NCBI RefSeq assembly: GCF_044466355.1
Contig: NZ_JBITMQ010000007.1
Span: forward strand, 1-64,000
Length of the DNA stretch: 64,000 nt
Origin: Actinophytocola sp044466355
GTDB lineage: Bacteria > Actinomycetota > Actinomycetes > Mycobacteriales > Pseudonocardiaceae
Reading direction: 5' to 3'
Made by a program: the position numbers and the translations under genes. Position 1 is the stretch's first letter. Each line of letters starts with the position of its first letter. The notes beneath the pieces were generated by a model. That model was not told where the DNA came from and made no database searches. It saw only the letters and a program-made list of their open reading frames with translations. Of this stretch, positions 43,550 to 52,830 are shown one piece after another.

Positions 43550-44659
43550 GTGGACACCGCGGATCCCCTCACCGGGCTGGCCGGCTTCGCCGCCGCCCTG
43601 CGGGTGGCCGGGTTGCCCGCGGACGCCCAGCGCGTGCAGGCCTACCTCGCGGCCGTGGGGAAGGTCGACATCGCGGATCCCGGTCAGCTGTACTGGGCGG
43701 GCCGGTTGACGCTCTGTGCCGAGCCGGACGACCTGCCCCGCTACGACGAGGCCTTCGCCGCCTGGTTCACCGCCGACCGGCCGCGGCGGCGCAAGCCCGG
43801 CGCGACGAAGCCCAGGGTGGTGACCATGGCCGCGCTCACCGACGCCACCACCGGCGACGGGCAGAGCGAGCGGGACACCGAGGAGCTGAAGGTCGCCGCG
43901 AGTGACGCGGAAGTGTTGCGGCACAGGGACATCTCCGAACTCACCGCCGTCGAGCGGGAGCACCTGCGGGAGCTGATGGCGGCACTCCACCTCGCCCCGC
44001 CGCTGCGCCGGTCCATGCGGTTGCGTCCACACCGCACCGGCAGGCTCGACTCCGCGCGCATCCTGCGTGCCATGCGGGCGGCCGGCGGCGAGACCATCCG
44101 GCTCGCCTACAAGGACCGCACACGACGGCCGCGCCGCGTGGTCCTGCTGCTCGACGTCTCCGGGTCCATGGCGCCCTACGCCGACGCGCTGATGCGGTTC
44201 GCGCACGCCGTCGTCCGGGCCGCGCCCACCACGACCGAGGTGTTCACGGTCGGTACGCGGCTGACCAGGTTGTCGCGTCAGCTGCGCAAGCGGGATCCGC
44301 GGGAGGCGCTGTCCGCGGCGTCGCGGGCGGTGCCGGACTTCGCCGGTGGCACCCGGCTGGGTGAGACCGTTCGGGTGTTTCTTGATCGCTGGGGGCAGCG
44401 AGGGCTCGCGCGGCGGGCGGTGGTCGTGGTGTTCTCCGACGGCTGGGAACGCGGTGACGCGGCCCTGCTCGGCGAGCAGCTCGCCCGGCTGCGGCGGCTC
44501 GCGCACAAGGTGCTGTGGGTCAACCCGCACGCGGGCCGGGACGGGTACGCGCCCGTCCAGTCCGGCATCGCGGTCGCCATGCCGCACCTCGACCGGCTGC
44601 TCGCCGGCCACAGCCTTGCCACGCTCGAGGAACTACTTGTGGAGGTACGCCGTGCGTGA
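43550..44659 (+). CDS. coxE: VWA-domain protein, CoxE family
   Basis: The 369-residue protein belongs to the CoxE/VWA group that partners MoxR-type ATPases in assembly of molybdenum hydroxylases. An N-terminal helical part (1-110) precedes a charged linker and the VWA domain (about 205-369). The MIDAS motif is DVSGSMA, with Thr in FAGGTRLG and Asp in FSDGWERGD. GTG 43550 begins VDTADPLTGLAGFAAAL, the usual CoxE opening. The XdhC gene overlaps its end by 8 bases. Confidence 0.85.
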   Translation: MDTADPLTGLAGFAAALRVAGLPADAQRVQAYLAAVGKVDIADPGQLYWAGRLTLCAEPDDLPRYDEAFAAWFTADRPRRRKPGATKPRVVTMAALTDATTGDGQSERDTEELKVAASDAEVLRHRDISELTAVEREHLRELMAALHLAPPLRRSMRLRPHRTGRLDSARILRAMRAAGGETIRLAYKDRTRRPRRVVLLLDVSGSMAPYADALMRFAHAVVRAAPTTTEVFTVGTRLTRLSRQLRKRDPREALSAASRAVPDFAGGTRLGETVRVFLDRWGQRGLARRAVVVVFSDGWERGDAALLGEQLARLRRLAHKVLWVNPHAGRDGYAPVQSGIAVAMPHLDRLLAGHSLATLEELLVEVRRA

Positions 44660-45770
44660 CGTGCTCGACGAACTGTTGCGTCGCTACTCGGCGGGGGAGA
44701 AGGTCGCACTCGGCACCGTGGTCGCGACGTTCTCCTCGGCGCCGCGCGCGCCGGGGGCGGCGATGCTCGTCGCGCAGGACGGGACCGTGTCGGGCAGCGT
44801 GTCCGGCGGGTGCGTCGAGGGCGCGGTGTACGAGCTGGGCACGCAGGTGCTGCAGGACGGCACGCCGGTGCTGCAGCGCTACGGCGTCAGCGACGACGAC
44901 GCCTTCGCGGTCGGCCTGACCTGCGGAGGGATCATCGACATCTACGTCGAGTCGATCTCCGCGACCGACTTCCCGGAGTTCGCCGAGCTGGCCAAGTCGA
45001 TCCAGACCGAGGAGCCGGTGGCGCTCGCGACGATCGTTGCGCACCCGGACCCGTCCCGGATCGGGCGTCGCCTGGTCGTGTGGCCGGACCGGACCGCGGG
45101 TGATCTCGGGTCGGCGCGTGCCGAGGCGGCGGTGGCCGACGACGCACGCGGCATGCTCGGCACCGGCCGCACCGGCACCCTCCACTACGGCGCGGAGGGG
45201 CAGCGCCGCGGCGAGGGCATGTCGGTGTTCGTGAACTCGTTCGAGCCGCCGCCGCGCATGCTGGTGTTCGGCGCGATCGACTTCGCGACCGCCATGGCCC
45301 GCCTCGGTTCCTACCTGGGTTACCGGGTCACGGTGTGCGACGCGCGGCCGATCTTCGCGACGAAGAGCCGTTTCCCGGACGCCGACGACGTGGTCGTGAA
45401 CTGGCCGCACCGGTACCTGGCCGCGGAGGTCGAGGCCGGGCGGATCGACCAGCGGACCGTGATCGCCGTCCTGACCCACGACCCGAAGTTCGACGTGCCG
45501 GTGCTGGAGGTCGCGCTGCGGTGCGATGCCGGGTACATCGGTGCGATGGGCTCCCGCCGCACCCACGACGACCGCATGCAGCGGTTGCGCGAGGCGGGCG
45601 TGACCGAGGAGGAGCTGGCGCGGCTGTCGTCGCCGATCGGTCTCGACCTCGGCGCCCGCACGCCGGAGGAGACGGCGGTGTCGATCGCGGCGGAGATCAT
45701 CTCGCTGCGGTGGGGCGGCGAGGGCAGGCGGCTGACCGAGGTGTCGGGCCGCATCCACCGCGAACCGTGA
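44652..45770 (+). CDS. XdhC/CoxF-family maturation factor
   Basis: The 372-residue protein has the XdhC_CoxI N-terminal segment (TVVATFSSAPRAPGAAMLV, SGSVSGGCVEGAVYE, GLTCGGIIDIYVE) and a C-terminal Rossmann domain (RMLVFGAIDFATAMARLG ... GYIGAMGSRRTHDDR). XdhC binds molybdenum cofactor and promotes its sulfuration before insertion into the hydroxylase. It overlaps coxE by 8 bases (GTG 44652), so the two are translationally coupled. Confidence 0.9.
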   Translation: MRDVLDELLRRYSAGEKVALGTVVATFSSAPRAPGAAMLVAQDGTVSGSVSGGCVEGAVYELGTQVLQDGTPVLQRYGVSDDDAFAVGLTCGGIIDIYVESISATDFPEFAELAKSIQTEEPVALATIVAHPDPSRIGRRLVVWPDRTAGDLGSARAEAAVADDARGMLGTGRTGTLHYGAEGQRRGEGMSVFVNSFEPPPRMLVFGAIDFATAMARLGSYLGYRVTVCDARPIFATKSRFPDADDVVVNWPHRYLAAEVEAGRIDQRTVIAVLTHDPKFDVPVLEVALRCDAGYIGAMGSRRTHDDRMQRLREAGVTEEELARLSSPIGLDLGARTPEETAVSIAAEIISLRWGGEGRRLTEVSGRIHREP

Positions 45771-45852
45771 CCTGGCCTCCGGCCCCCTCGAACCACGCTA
45801 CCCGCGGCCACCGACGGTTCCGGGCCGTCGGGGACGGGTTGTCCACAGGTGG

Positions 45853-46368
45853 TCAGGCGCGGCGGTAGGTCAGGCGGATGCGGCTCGGGTACAGCTCGTC
45901 GGTGATCATCGACATGACCCGCCTCAGCTCGTCGTCCTCGATGGTGACGATGTCGGTGATGCCGGTGTCGCCGTCGTCGACGCGCAGGCGCAGGTCTGTC
46001 GCGTCGGCGAAGACCGCGGCCTGGACGTCTTCCTCACCCAGCAGGAACACCCCGGCGGGCGAGGTCGCGAGGGTGCCGTCGAACGGGCGGGCCGAGGGCT
46101 CCAGCACACCCTCGTCGTCGAACCACGCGACGTCCGCGGCGCCTGTCTCCGTGAACGTGCCGTCCTCGGCGATGGTCAGCGTGAGGCCGGTCAGCGGCGC
46201 GAGCGGCGGCTCCGCCGTGAACACCTCGCCGGCCAGCCACCGGCGGTTGAACTCGTCCAGCGGTACGCGGTGGTCGCCGATGACCAGGTCGCCGTCGTCG
46301 TACTCGGTCTCGACGAACTCCTGCGCGGCGGCCGAGGCCAGCTCCCAGCGTCCTGCGAACTCGATCAT
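45853..46368 (-). CDS. Unknown acidic protein
   Basis: The 171-residue protein is acidic and predicted mostly beta. It begins MIEFAGRWELASAAAQEFVE and ends in a basic strand (YPSRIRLTYRRA). It has no signal peptide or membrane helix. No family is recognised. It lies between the convergent XdhC end and rarD, probably cotranscribed with rarD (10-base gap) and not obviously part of the hydroxylase cluster. Confidence 0.6.
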   Translation of the reverse strand: MIEFAGRWELASAAAQEFVETEYDDGDLVIGDHRVPLDEFNRRWLAGEVFTAEPPLAPLTGLTLTIAEDGTFTETGAADVAWFDDEGVLEPSARPFDGTLATSPAGVFLLGEEDVQAAVFADATDLRLRVDDGDTGITDIVTIEDDELRRVMSMITDELYPSRIRLTYRRA

Positions 46369-46378
46369 GCGCGGAACA

Positions 46379-47320
46379 CTAGGGCACGGGCTCCGGATCG
46401 ATGGCGGGCCGGCCGCGGCGGCGCAGGCCGTCGAACGTCAGGACGATCAGCGCGAGCCACACGATCGCGAAGCCGAGCCAGCGTTCCGGTGGCATGTGCT
46501 CGTGGAACACCAGCACGCCGAACGCGAACTGCATACTCGGCGTCATGTACTGCAGCAGCCCGATCACCGACAGCGGGATGCGCACGGCCGCGGCCCCGAA
46601 CGCCAGCAGCGGCACGATCGTCACGAAGCCGCCGCCGATCAGCAGGAGGGTGTGGCCCGCGCCGAGCGTGGTGAACGTGCCGTCGCCGGTCGTCTCCAGC
46701 ACCACCACGTACGCCAGCGCGGGCAGCAGTGTCACGGTCGTCTCGACGGCCATCGACTCGACCGCGCCCGCCCCCGCCAGCTTCTTGACCAGGCCGTACG
46801 TGGAGAAGCTGAACGCGAGCACCAGCGCGATCCACGGCACCTGCCCGTATCCGACGGCCAGCACGACGACCGCCGTGACGCCCAGGCCGACCGCGGTCCA
46901 CTGCGCCTTCCGCAGCTGCTCCTTGAGCAGCACCACGCCGAGCAGCACCGACACGAGCGGCCCGATGAAGTACCCCAGCGCGGTCTCCACGACGTGCCCG
47001 TTGGTGACGCCCCAGATGTACGCGCCCCAGTTCGCCGAGATCAGCACCGCCGCCGCGGTGAGCAGGAGCAGTTGCCGCCGGTCACGCACGACCGCGCGGA
47101 ACGACCCGAACCGCCGGGTCCACAGCAGCACGACGGTGATCGCCGCGAGCGACCAGATCATCCGGTGCGCGAGCGTCTCCAGGGCACCGGCCGACGCCAG
47201 GAGCGACCAGTAGAGCGGGAAGAGCCCCCACAGTCCGTACGCGGTGACGCCGAACGCGACGCCACGGCGGTGCTCGATCTCCTGGTCGGTGCGCTGACCA
47301 GCGACGGAAGGGGAGGACAC
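46379..47320 (-). CDS. rarD: RarD-type EamA-family permease
   Basis: The 313-residue protein has ten membrane helices in two EamA repeats. Its opening RRGVAFGVTAYGLWGLFPLYW and HRMIWSL are characteristic of RarD, the YdcZ/EamA-type drug/metabolite transporter first seen in chloramphenicol sensitivity. The substrate is unknown. It starts at GTG 47320, divergent from the small-subunit gene of the hydroxylase. Confidence 0.9.
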   Translation of the reverse strand: MSSPSVAGQRTDQEIEHRRGVAFGVTAYGLWGLFPLYWSLLASAGALETLAHRMIWSLAAITVVLLWTRRFGSFRAVVRDRRQLLLLTAAAVLISANWGAYIWGVTNGHVVETALGYFIGPLVSVLLGVVLLKEQLRKAQWTAVGLGVTAVVVLAVGYGQVPWIALVLAFSFSTYGLVKKLAGAGAVESMAVETTVTLLPALAYVVVLETTGDGTFTTLGAGHTLLLIGGGFVTIVPLLAFGAAAVRIPLSVIGLLQYMTPSMQFAFGVLVFHEHMPPERWLGFAIVWLALIVLTFDGLRRRGRPAIDPEPVP

Positions 47321-47456
47321 GCCGAGATCCTAAGCTATGCGAACGATCGACTTCGAACGATAAAACGAGGATCACACGGCCCGTTTTTGCCCCCTGGTCC
47401 ACTTTGGCGTTCCCGGACTTGTCCTTCCGTCCCGACGGGGTGAGGATCTGTTGGAT

Positions 47457-47470
47457 GTGAGCCCGCTCAC
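47457..47470. promoter_or_regulatory. Inverted repeat upstream of the hydroxylase operon
   Basis: GTGAGC-CC-GCTCAC is a near-perfect palindrome 39 bases before the coxS ATG, in the 188-bp divergent region shared with rarD. A second feature in the region is a direct repeat of CGAACGAT (about 47340-47361). Either could be an operator. No known regulator is matched. Confidence 0.4.
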
Positions 47471-47508
47471 TCGACCCGAGCTGACCACCACCCCGGCAGG
47501 GAGGCCGT

Positions 47509-48033
47509 ATGCGCATCACCGTGACCGTTGACGGAACGAAGTTCACCGACGATGTTGAACCTCGCCAGTTGCTCGTGCACTACCTCCGAGAGCGGCTCGG
47601 GAAGGTCGGCACGGTGGTGGGGTGCGACACGAGCAACTGCGGTGCGTGCACCGTCCATCTCGACGGGCACAGCGTGAAGTCCTGTTCCGTGCTCGCGGTA
47701 CAGGCCGACGGTTGTGAGGTCACCACCATCGAGGGCCTCGCCCGCGACGGCAAACTCCACCCGGTGCAGCAGGCGTTCCACGACAACCACGCCCTCCAGT
47801 GCGGTTTCTGCACCCCCGGCATGATCATGCAGTCGATCGACCTGCTCGCCGACAACCCCGACCCCGACGAGAAGGCCGTGCGGGAGGGCCTGGAGGGCAA
47901 CCTCTGCCGCTGCACCGGCTACCAGAACATCGTCCGCGCCGTGCGCGACGCGGCCGCGCACATGTCCGGCGGCGCCGGTCCCGAGGCCGAGCAGGTCGCG
48001 GGCGCGCCCGCCACCGCTGGAGGCGCACAGTGA
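47509..48033 (+). CDS. coxS: Molybdenum hydroxylase small subunit (2Fe-2S), CoxS-like
   Basis: The 174-residue iron-sulfur subunit has the plant-ferredoxin cluster GCDTSNCGACTV...SCS and the second cluster CGFCTPGM...CRCTGYQNI. It passes electrons from molybdenum to FAD. The C-terminal 20 residues (Gly/Ala/Pro) are a dispensable tail. The ATG follows gcagggagg. The large-subunit GTG overlaps its stop by 4 bases. Confidence 0.94.
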   Translation: MRITVTVDGTKFTDDVEPRQLLVHYLRERLGKVGTVVGCDTSNCGACTVHLDGHSVKSCSVLAVQADGCEVTTIEGLARDGKLHPVQQAFHDNHALQCGFCTPGMIMQSIDLLADNPDPDEKAVREGLEGNLCRCTGYQNIVRAVRDAAAHMSGGAGPEAEQVAGAPATAGGAQ

Positions 48034-50474
48034 CCGCCACGATGGAACCGGAGGTGGGCAAGTCCCGCCGCCGGAAGGAAGACGCGCGCCTGATCACCGG
48101 GCGCACCCGCTGGACCGACAACCTGACGCTGCCCGGCCTGCTGCACATGGCGGTGCTGCGCAGCCCCATGGCGCACGCGCGCATCACGAACGTCGACGCG
48201 TCGGCGGCGAAGGAGATGCCGGGCGTGGTCGGCGTGTTCACCGGTCAGGACCTGGCCGACGAACAAGGCAGCCTGCCGTGCGCGTGGCCGATCACCGACG
48301 ACATGAAAGCCCCGGCGGCGCCGTCCATCGCCGTCGACAAGGTCAACTTCGCGGGCGAGGTCGTGGCCGTCGTGGTCGCGCGCAGCGCCTACGAGGCCGC
48401 CGACGCGCTCGAGTCGATCGACATCGACTACGAGGACCTGCCGGTCGTGCTCGACATGGCCGCCGCCGTCGAGGACGGCGCCGACCTCGTCCACGAGGAT
48501 CTGGGGACCAACAAGAGCGCCACGTGGATCTTCGACTCGAACGAGGCGGGCACCGGCGGTGACGTCGAGGCCGCGATCGCCGACGGTGAGGTCGTCATCG
48601 AGCGCACCTACCGCCAGCAGCGGCTGATCCCGGCGTTCATGGAGCCGCGGTCGGTCGTGTGCGACCCGACGGGCGAGCAGTTCACGCTCTGGTCCGCCAC
48701 GCAGGTCCCGCACATCCTGCGGGTCATGCTCGCCATGACGTTGTCCGTGCCCGAGCACAAGGTCCGCGTGATCGCACCGGACGTCGGCGGCGGGTTCGGC
48801 GGCAAGCTGCAGGTCACGCCGGAGGAGATCCTGACCTTCCTGGTGGCGCGTCGGCTCGGCAAGCCCGTCAAGTGGACCGAGTCCCGCAGCGAGAGCCTGC
48901 TGTCCGGGCACCACGGCCGCGACCAGATTCAGAAGCTGACGCTCTCGGCCCGCCGCGACGGCACGGTCACGGGGCTCAAGGTCGAGCTGCTCGCCGACAT
49001 GGGCGCCTACCTGCGGCTCGTCACGCCCGGCGTGCCGATCCTGGGCGCGTTCATGTTCAACGCGATCTACAAGTTCCCGGCCTACCGGTTCGTGTGCACC
49101 AACGTGTTCACGAACAAGACGCCCACCGACGCCTACCGCGGCGCGGGCCGGCCCGAGGCGACCTTCGCCATCGAGCGGCTCATGGACGAGCTGGCCGCCG
49201 AACTCGGCATGGACCCGCTCGAGGTCCGCGAGAGGAACTGGATCAAGCACGAGGAGTTCCCGTTCACGACGGTCTGCGGGCTGACCTACGACTCCGGCAA
49301 CTACGAGGCCGCCACCGACAAGGCCAAGGAACTGTTCGGGTACGACGCCCTGCGGGCAGAGCAGGCCGAACGCCGCGACCGCGGTGACACCGTGCAGCTC
49401 GGCATCGGCATCTCCACGTTCACGGAGATGTGCGGCCTCGCGCCGTCCCGCGTGCTGGGCTCGCTGTCCTACGGGGCGGGGGGCTGGGAGCACGCGGCGA
49501 TCCGCATGCTGCCCACCGGCAAGGTCGAGGTCGTCACCGGTTCGTCGCCGCACGGCCAGGGCCACGAGACGGCGTGGAGCCAGATCGTCGCCGACCAGCT
49601 CGGGGTGCCGTTCGAGGACGTCGAGGTGCTGCACGGCGACACGCAGTCCTCGCACAAGGGCATGGACACCTACGGGTCGCGGTCGTTGACCGTCGGCGCC
49701 ATGGCGGTCGTGCAGGCCGCGGACAAGGTGAAGGCCAAGGCCGCGAAGATCGCCGCGCACATGCTGGAGGCGAGCGAGGACGACGTCGAGTTCGCCACGG
49801 GCAGCTTCCGGGTCCGGGGCACCGGCGCGGAGTCGAAGGGCGTGTCCATCCAGGACGTCGCGCTCGCCGTGTTCGCCGCGCACGACCTGCCCGACGGCGT
49901 GGAGCCCAACCTCGACTCGGAGGCCACGTTCGACCCGGAGAACTTCTCGTTCCCGCACGGCACGCACCTGTGCGCGGTCGAGGTCGACACCGAGACCGGT
50001 GGCACCAAGATCCGCAAGTACGTGTGCGTCGACGACATCGGCAAGGTGGTCAACCCGCTGATCGTCGAGGGCCAGGTGCACGGCGGGCTCGCGCAGGGCA
50101 TCGCGCAGGCGCTGTTCGAGGAGGCCGTGCACGACGAGTCGGGCACGCTCACCACGGGCACGCTCGCCGACTACCTCGTGCCGTCGGCGGCGGACCTGCC
50201 GTCGTTCGTCACCGACCGCACCGAGACCCCGGCGACGTCGAACGTGCTGGGTGTCAAGGGTGTCGGCGAGGCGGGCACGATCGCGTCCACCCCGGCCGTG
50301 GTGAACGCGGTGGTCGACGCCATCCGGCACCGCGGCGTGGACGACGTGCAGATGCCGTGCACGCCGATGCGGGTCTGGCAGGCGATCCACACCGGGCGCA
50401 CGGACGCGGGTGGGCTCGGGAGTGAGGCCGGCGGCGGCCTCGGTTCGATCGACACCACGGGAGGTGCGCAGTGA
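48030..50474 (+). CDS. coxL: Molybdenum hydroxylase large subunit, form II CoxL-like
   Basis: The 814-residue molybdopterin subunit shows the N-terminal a/b hammerhead (RRKEDARLITGR) and Moco-binding GGGFGGK, YRGAGRPEA and GQGHETAWSQI, ending with GVKGVGEAGTIA. The active-site loop reads AYRGAGR, typical of form II proteins. True form I CO dehydrogenases have AYxCSFR with the copper-binding Cys, absent here. Oxidation of CO is therefore doubtful, and an organic aldehyde or N-heterocycle is possible. The order small-large-medium-CoxG is retained. Confidence 0.93.
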   Translation: MTATMEPEVGKSRRRKEDARLITGRTRWTDNLTLPGLLHMAVLRSPMAHARITNVDASAAKEMPGVVGVFTGQDLADEQGSLPCAWPITDDMKAPAAPSIAVDKVNFAGEVVAVVVARSAYEAADALESIDIDYEDLPVVLDMAAAVEDGADLVHEDLGTNKSATWIFDSNEAGTGGDVEAAIADGEVVIERTYRQQRLIPAFMEPRSVVCDPTGEQFTLWSATQVPHILRVMLAMTLSVPEHKVRVIAPDVGGGFGGKLQVTPEEILTFLVARRLGKPVKWTESRSESLLSGHHGRDQIQKLTLSARRDGTVTGLKVELLADMGAYLRLVTPGVPILGAFMFNAIYKFPAYRFVCTNVFTNKTPTDAYRGAGRPEATFAIERLMDELAAELGMDPLEVRERNWIKHEEFPFTTVCGLTYDSGNYEAATDKAKELFGYDALRAEQAERRDRGDTVQLGIGISTFTEMCGLAPSRVLGSLSYGAGGWEHAAIRMLPTGKVEVVTGSSPHGQGHETAWSQIVADQLGVPFEDVEVLHGDTQSSHKGMDTYGSRSLTVGAMAVVQAADKVKAKAAKIAAHMLEASEDDVEFATGSFRVRGTGAESKGVSIQDVALAVFAAHDLPDGVEPNLDSEATFDPENFSFPHGTHLCAVEVDTETGGTKIRKYVCVDDIGKVVNPLIVEGQVHGGLAQGIAQALFEEAVHDESGTLTTGTLADYLVPSAADLPSFVTDRTETPATSNVLGVKGVGEAGTIASTPAVVNAVVDAIRHRGVDDVQMPCTPMRVWQAIHTGRTDAGGLGSEAGGGLGSIDTTGGAQ

Positions 50475-51325
50475 TTCCGGCCGCGTTCGACTACGTCGCA
50501 CCGACCACGGTGGACGACGCGGTGCGCGCGTTGTCCGAGGCGGGCGAGGACGCGAAGGTCATCGCGGGCGGGCAGAGCCTGTTGCCCGTGCTGCGGATGC
50601 GCCTCGCGACGCCGTCGAAGCTGATCGACCTCGGCCGCGTGCCCGAACTGCGGGGCGTGCGCGAGGACGGCGACAAGCTGGTGATCGGCGCGATGACCAC
50701 GCACTACGACGTGCAGCGCGACGCGCTCATCGCCGAGCACGCGCCGCTGCTGGCGTTGACGACGAACATGATCGCGGACCCGCAGGTGCGGCACCGCGGC
50801 ACGTTCGGCGGCTCGCTGGCGCACGCGGACCCGGCAGGTGACCTGCCCGCGCCCGTGCTCGCGCTGGACGCCGAGATGGTGGTGCGCGGCATGGACGGCA
50901 CCCGGACCGTGCCCGCGGCGGAGTTCTTCACCGACTTCTTCACCACCGCGCTGCGGCCGGGCGAGATCCTGGTCGAGGTGCGCGTGCCGAAGACGACGGG
51001 GTGGAACGCGCACTACGAGAAGTTCAACCGCGTGGCACAGGCGTGGTCGATCGTCGCGGTGGCGGCGACCGTGCGGGTCGACGGCGGCGCGATCGCGCAG
51101 GCCCGCGTCGCGCTGACGAACATGGGCGCGACGCCGGTGCGTGCCACGTCGGTGGAACAGGCGCTGGTCGGCCAGCCCGCGACGGCCGAGACGATCCGTT
51201 CGGCGGCGGAGCACGCCGCGGAGGGCACGTCACCGCCCACGGACGGCAACGCGGACGCCGAGTACCGGCAGCACCTGGCCCGCGTGCTCACGTCTCGAGC
51301 GGTGAGCGCGGCCGTCGGCGCATAG
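50471..51325 (+). CDS. coxM: Molybdenum hydroxylase medium subunit (FAD), CoxM-like
   Basis: The 284-residue FAD subunit has AGGQSLLPVLRMRL (about 33-46) and the FAD-binding HRGTFGGSLAHADPAGDL (about 108-125, 18 residues), then a C-terminal CO_deh_flav_C domain. It passes electrons from the 2Fe-2S clusters to an acceptor. The GTG overlaps the large-subunit stop by 4 bases (GTGA). Confidence 0.94.
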   Translation: MIPAAFDYVAPTTVDDAVRALSEAGEDAKVIAGGQSLLPVLRMRLATPSKLIDLGRVPELRGVREDGDKLVIGAMTTHYDVQRDALIAEHAPLLALTTNMIADPQVRHRGTFGGSLAHADPAGDLPAPVLALDAEMVVRGMDGTRTVPAAEFFTDFFTTALRPGEILVEVRVPKTTGWNAHYEKFNRVAQAWSIVAVAATVRVDGGAIAQARVALTNMGATPVRATSVEQALVGQPATAETIRSAAEHAAEGTSPPTDGNADAEYRQHLARVLTSRAVSAAVGA

Positions 51326-51335
51326 GGTGGAACAA

Positions 51336-51366
51336 GGGCGGCGCCTCCGTCCCGGGGGCGCCGCCC
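51336..51366 (+). terminator. Hairpin between coxM and coxG
   Basis: Perfect 10-bp arms gggcggcgcc (51336-51345) and ggcgccgccc (51357-51366) enclose an 11-base loop. It lies between the two genes and may reduce read-through so that CoxG is made at a lower level, or may stabilise the upstream message. Confidence 0.6.
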
Positions 51367-51387
51367 GTCGTCGTTCTTGGAGGAGCA

Positions 51388-52197
51388 GTGAAGCTGGAGC
51401 ACTCGTTCACCGTGCCCGCCGACATCGACACCGTCTGGGAGGCGGTGCTCGACCCGGAGCGCGTGGCGCCGTGCATGCCGGGGGCGACCCTCACGGAAGT
51501 GGACGGCGACAACTTCAAGGGTTCGGTCAAGGTCAAGATGGGGCCGATCTCCTTGCTGTACAAGGGAACCGGTGAGTTCCTGTCGAAGGACGCCGACACG
51601 CGGACGGTGGTCATCAAGGCGTCGGGCAAGGACGCCCGGGGCAACGGCACCGCCACCGCGACGGTGACCGTGTCCCTGTCGCCCGACGGCGCCGCGACCG
51701 TGGGTTCCGTGCAGACCGACCTGTCGATCACCGGCAAGCCCGCCCAGTTCGGCCGCGGACTGATCTCCGAGGTCGGCGGCAAGATCCTGGACTCGTTCGC
51801 CACGTGCCTGGCCTCGAAACTGGCCCCCTCGACCACCCCGGCGGAGGCGGCCGAGACCCCGAAGCTGTCGGTCGTGGAGAAGGAGCGCCCGGAGGCCCCG
51901 TCCGCGGCGGAATCGGCGCCGACCGCTCAGCTCCCGGTGGCCGAGGGCGGTGCCGCTGCCCCGATCCCGGCGCACACCGACCGGGCCGAGGCGGTCGCCA
52001 CGGGCAGGGAAGCCGGAGAGGCGGCGGCCGAGCACGCCCCGCCCGCCCGCGCCAAGCTGGCCGCGGTCCCGGAACCGGAGAACGAGCCGATCGACCTGCT
52101 CGCGTTCGCGGGCCCGTCGGTGCTGAAGCGAGTGGTGCCCCTGGTCGCGGTCCTCGCGGTGGTGCTGATCGTGCTCGGCCTGCGCCGCCGCCGTTGA
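51388..52197 (+). CDS. coxG: CoxG-family SRPBCC protein with C-terminal membrane tail
   Basis: The 269-residue protein starts with the CoxG SRPBCC fold (KLEHSFTVPADIDTVWEAVLDPERVAPCMPGA, landmarks VPAD and CMPGA), about 1-150. A long Ala/Pro/Glu-rich linker (150-240) leads to one C-terminal hydrophobic helix (VVPLVAVLAVVLIVLGL) and RRRR. Such proteins anchor the CO-dehydrogenase-type enzyme to the membrane and its quinone pool in mycobacteria (as reported). GTG 51388 follows ggaggag. Confidence 0.9.
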   Translation: MKLEHSFTVPADIDTVWEAVLDPERVAPCMPGATLTEVDGDNFKGSVKVKMGPISLLYKGTGEFLSKDADTRTVVIKASGKDARGNGTATATVTVSLSPDGAATVGSVQTDLSITGKPAQFGRGLISEVGGKILDSFATCLASKLAPSTTPAEAAETPKLSVVEKERPEAPSAAESAPTAQLPVAEGGAAAPIPAHTDRAEAVATGREAGEAAAEHAPPARAKLAAVPEPENEPIDLLAFAGPSVLKRVVPLVAVLAVVLIVLGLRRRR

Positions 52198-52210
52198 CGA
52201 CCGTTCGGGT

Positions 52211-52771
52211 TCACCATGTCACGCGGCCGCCACCGTCGACGACATGGTCGACCAGGCCGTAGGCGACGGCTTCGTGCGCGGTGAACACCCGGTGTCGCTC
52301 GGCGTCGAGGTTGACCTGCTCGACCGGCTGGCCGGTCGCCTCGGCGGTCAGCATCGTCATCTCCCAGTGCCACCTGGTGAGGATCAGGTCCTGCTCGGCC
52401 GGGTCGACAGGTGCCGTGCGTTCGCCCGCGGTGATCCGCACCAGATGGATTCGCACGTGCGGCAGCGCGTACCGGCGCCCCGGTGTGCCGGCCGTGAGCA
52501 GCACCTGCGCCGTCCCGCCGACCGTGCCCACCGCGTAGGTGGCGACGGGCGGTTCGATCAGCGCCATCGTGTCGTGGATCGCCATGCCGGCGGTCACCAT
52601 GCCGCCCGGGGACGCGATGTGCAGCGTGATCTCCGCGGCGGGATCGGCGTCGGCGAGGAGCAGCAGCTCCGCCGTGACCCGGTTGGCCATGTCGTCGTCG
52701 ATCTCGCCGCGCACCATGATGATCCGGTTCCGCGTGCGCTCCTCGTACGGTTCCACCGCGCCATCCTCCAC
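52211..52771 (-). CDS. ClpP-fold protein lacking the catalytic triad
   Basis: The 186-residue protein aligns along its length with ClpP1 (landmarks INSPGG-like ASPGG, AGMAIHDTM, ATYAVG, RYALPHVRI, EAVAYGLVDH). Each triad residue is changed. The nucleophile position in VGTVGGTAQ is Gly where ClpP has GMAASMG, the His of RILMHQP is Val (RIHLVR), and the Asp of DRDRWF is His (ERHRVF). It is therefore probably a non-proteolytic ClpP paralogue, possibly a ring subunit or regulator, comparable with plant ClpR. The two main clpP genes must be elsewhere. Confidence 0.85.
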   Translation of the reverse strand: MEDGAVEPYEERTRNRIIMVRGEIDDDMANRVTAELLLLADADPAAEITLHIASPGGMVTAGMAIHDTMALIEPPVATYAVGTVGGTAQVLLTAGTPGRRYALPHVRIHLVRITAGERTAPVDPAEQDLILTRWHWEMTMLTAEATGQPVEQVNLDAERHRVFTAHEAVAYGLVDHVVDGGGRVTW

Positions 52772-52830
52772 GAGCCGGGTGGGGACCAGTCCCGGTTCCA
52801 GGGTTGAGCCGCGCTGCCGGGCCCGGCACT

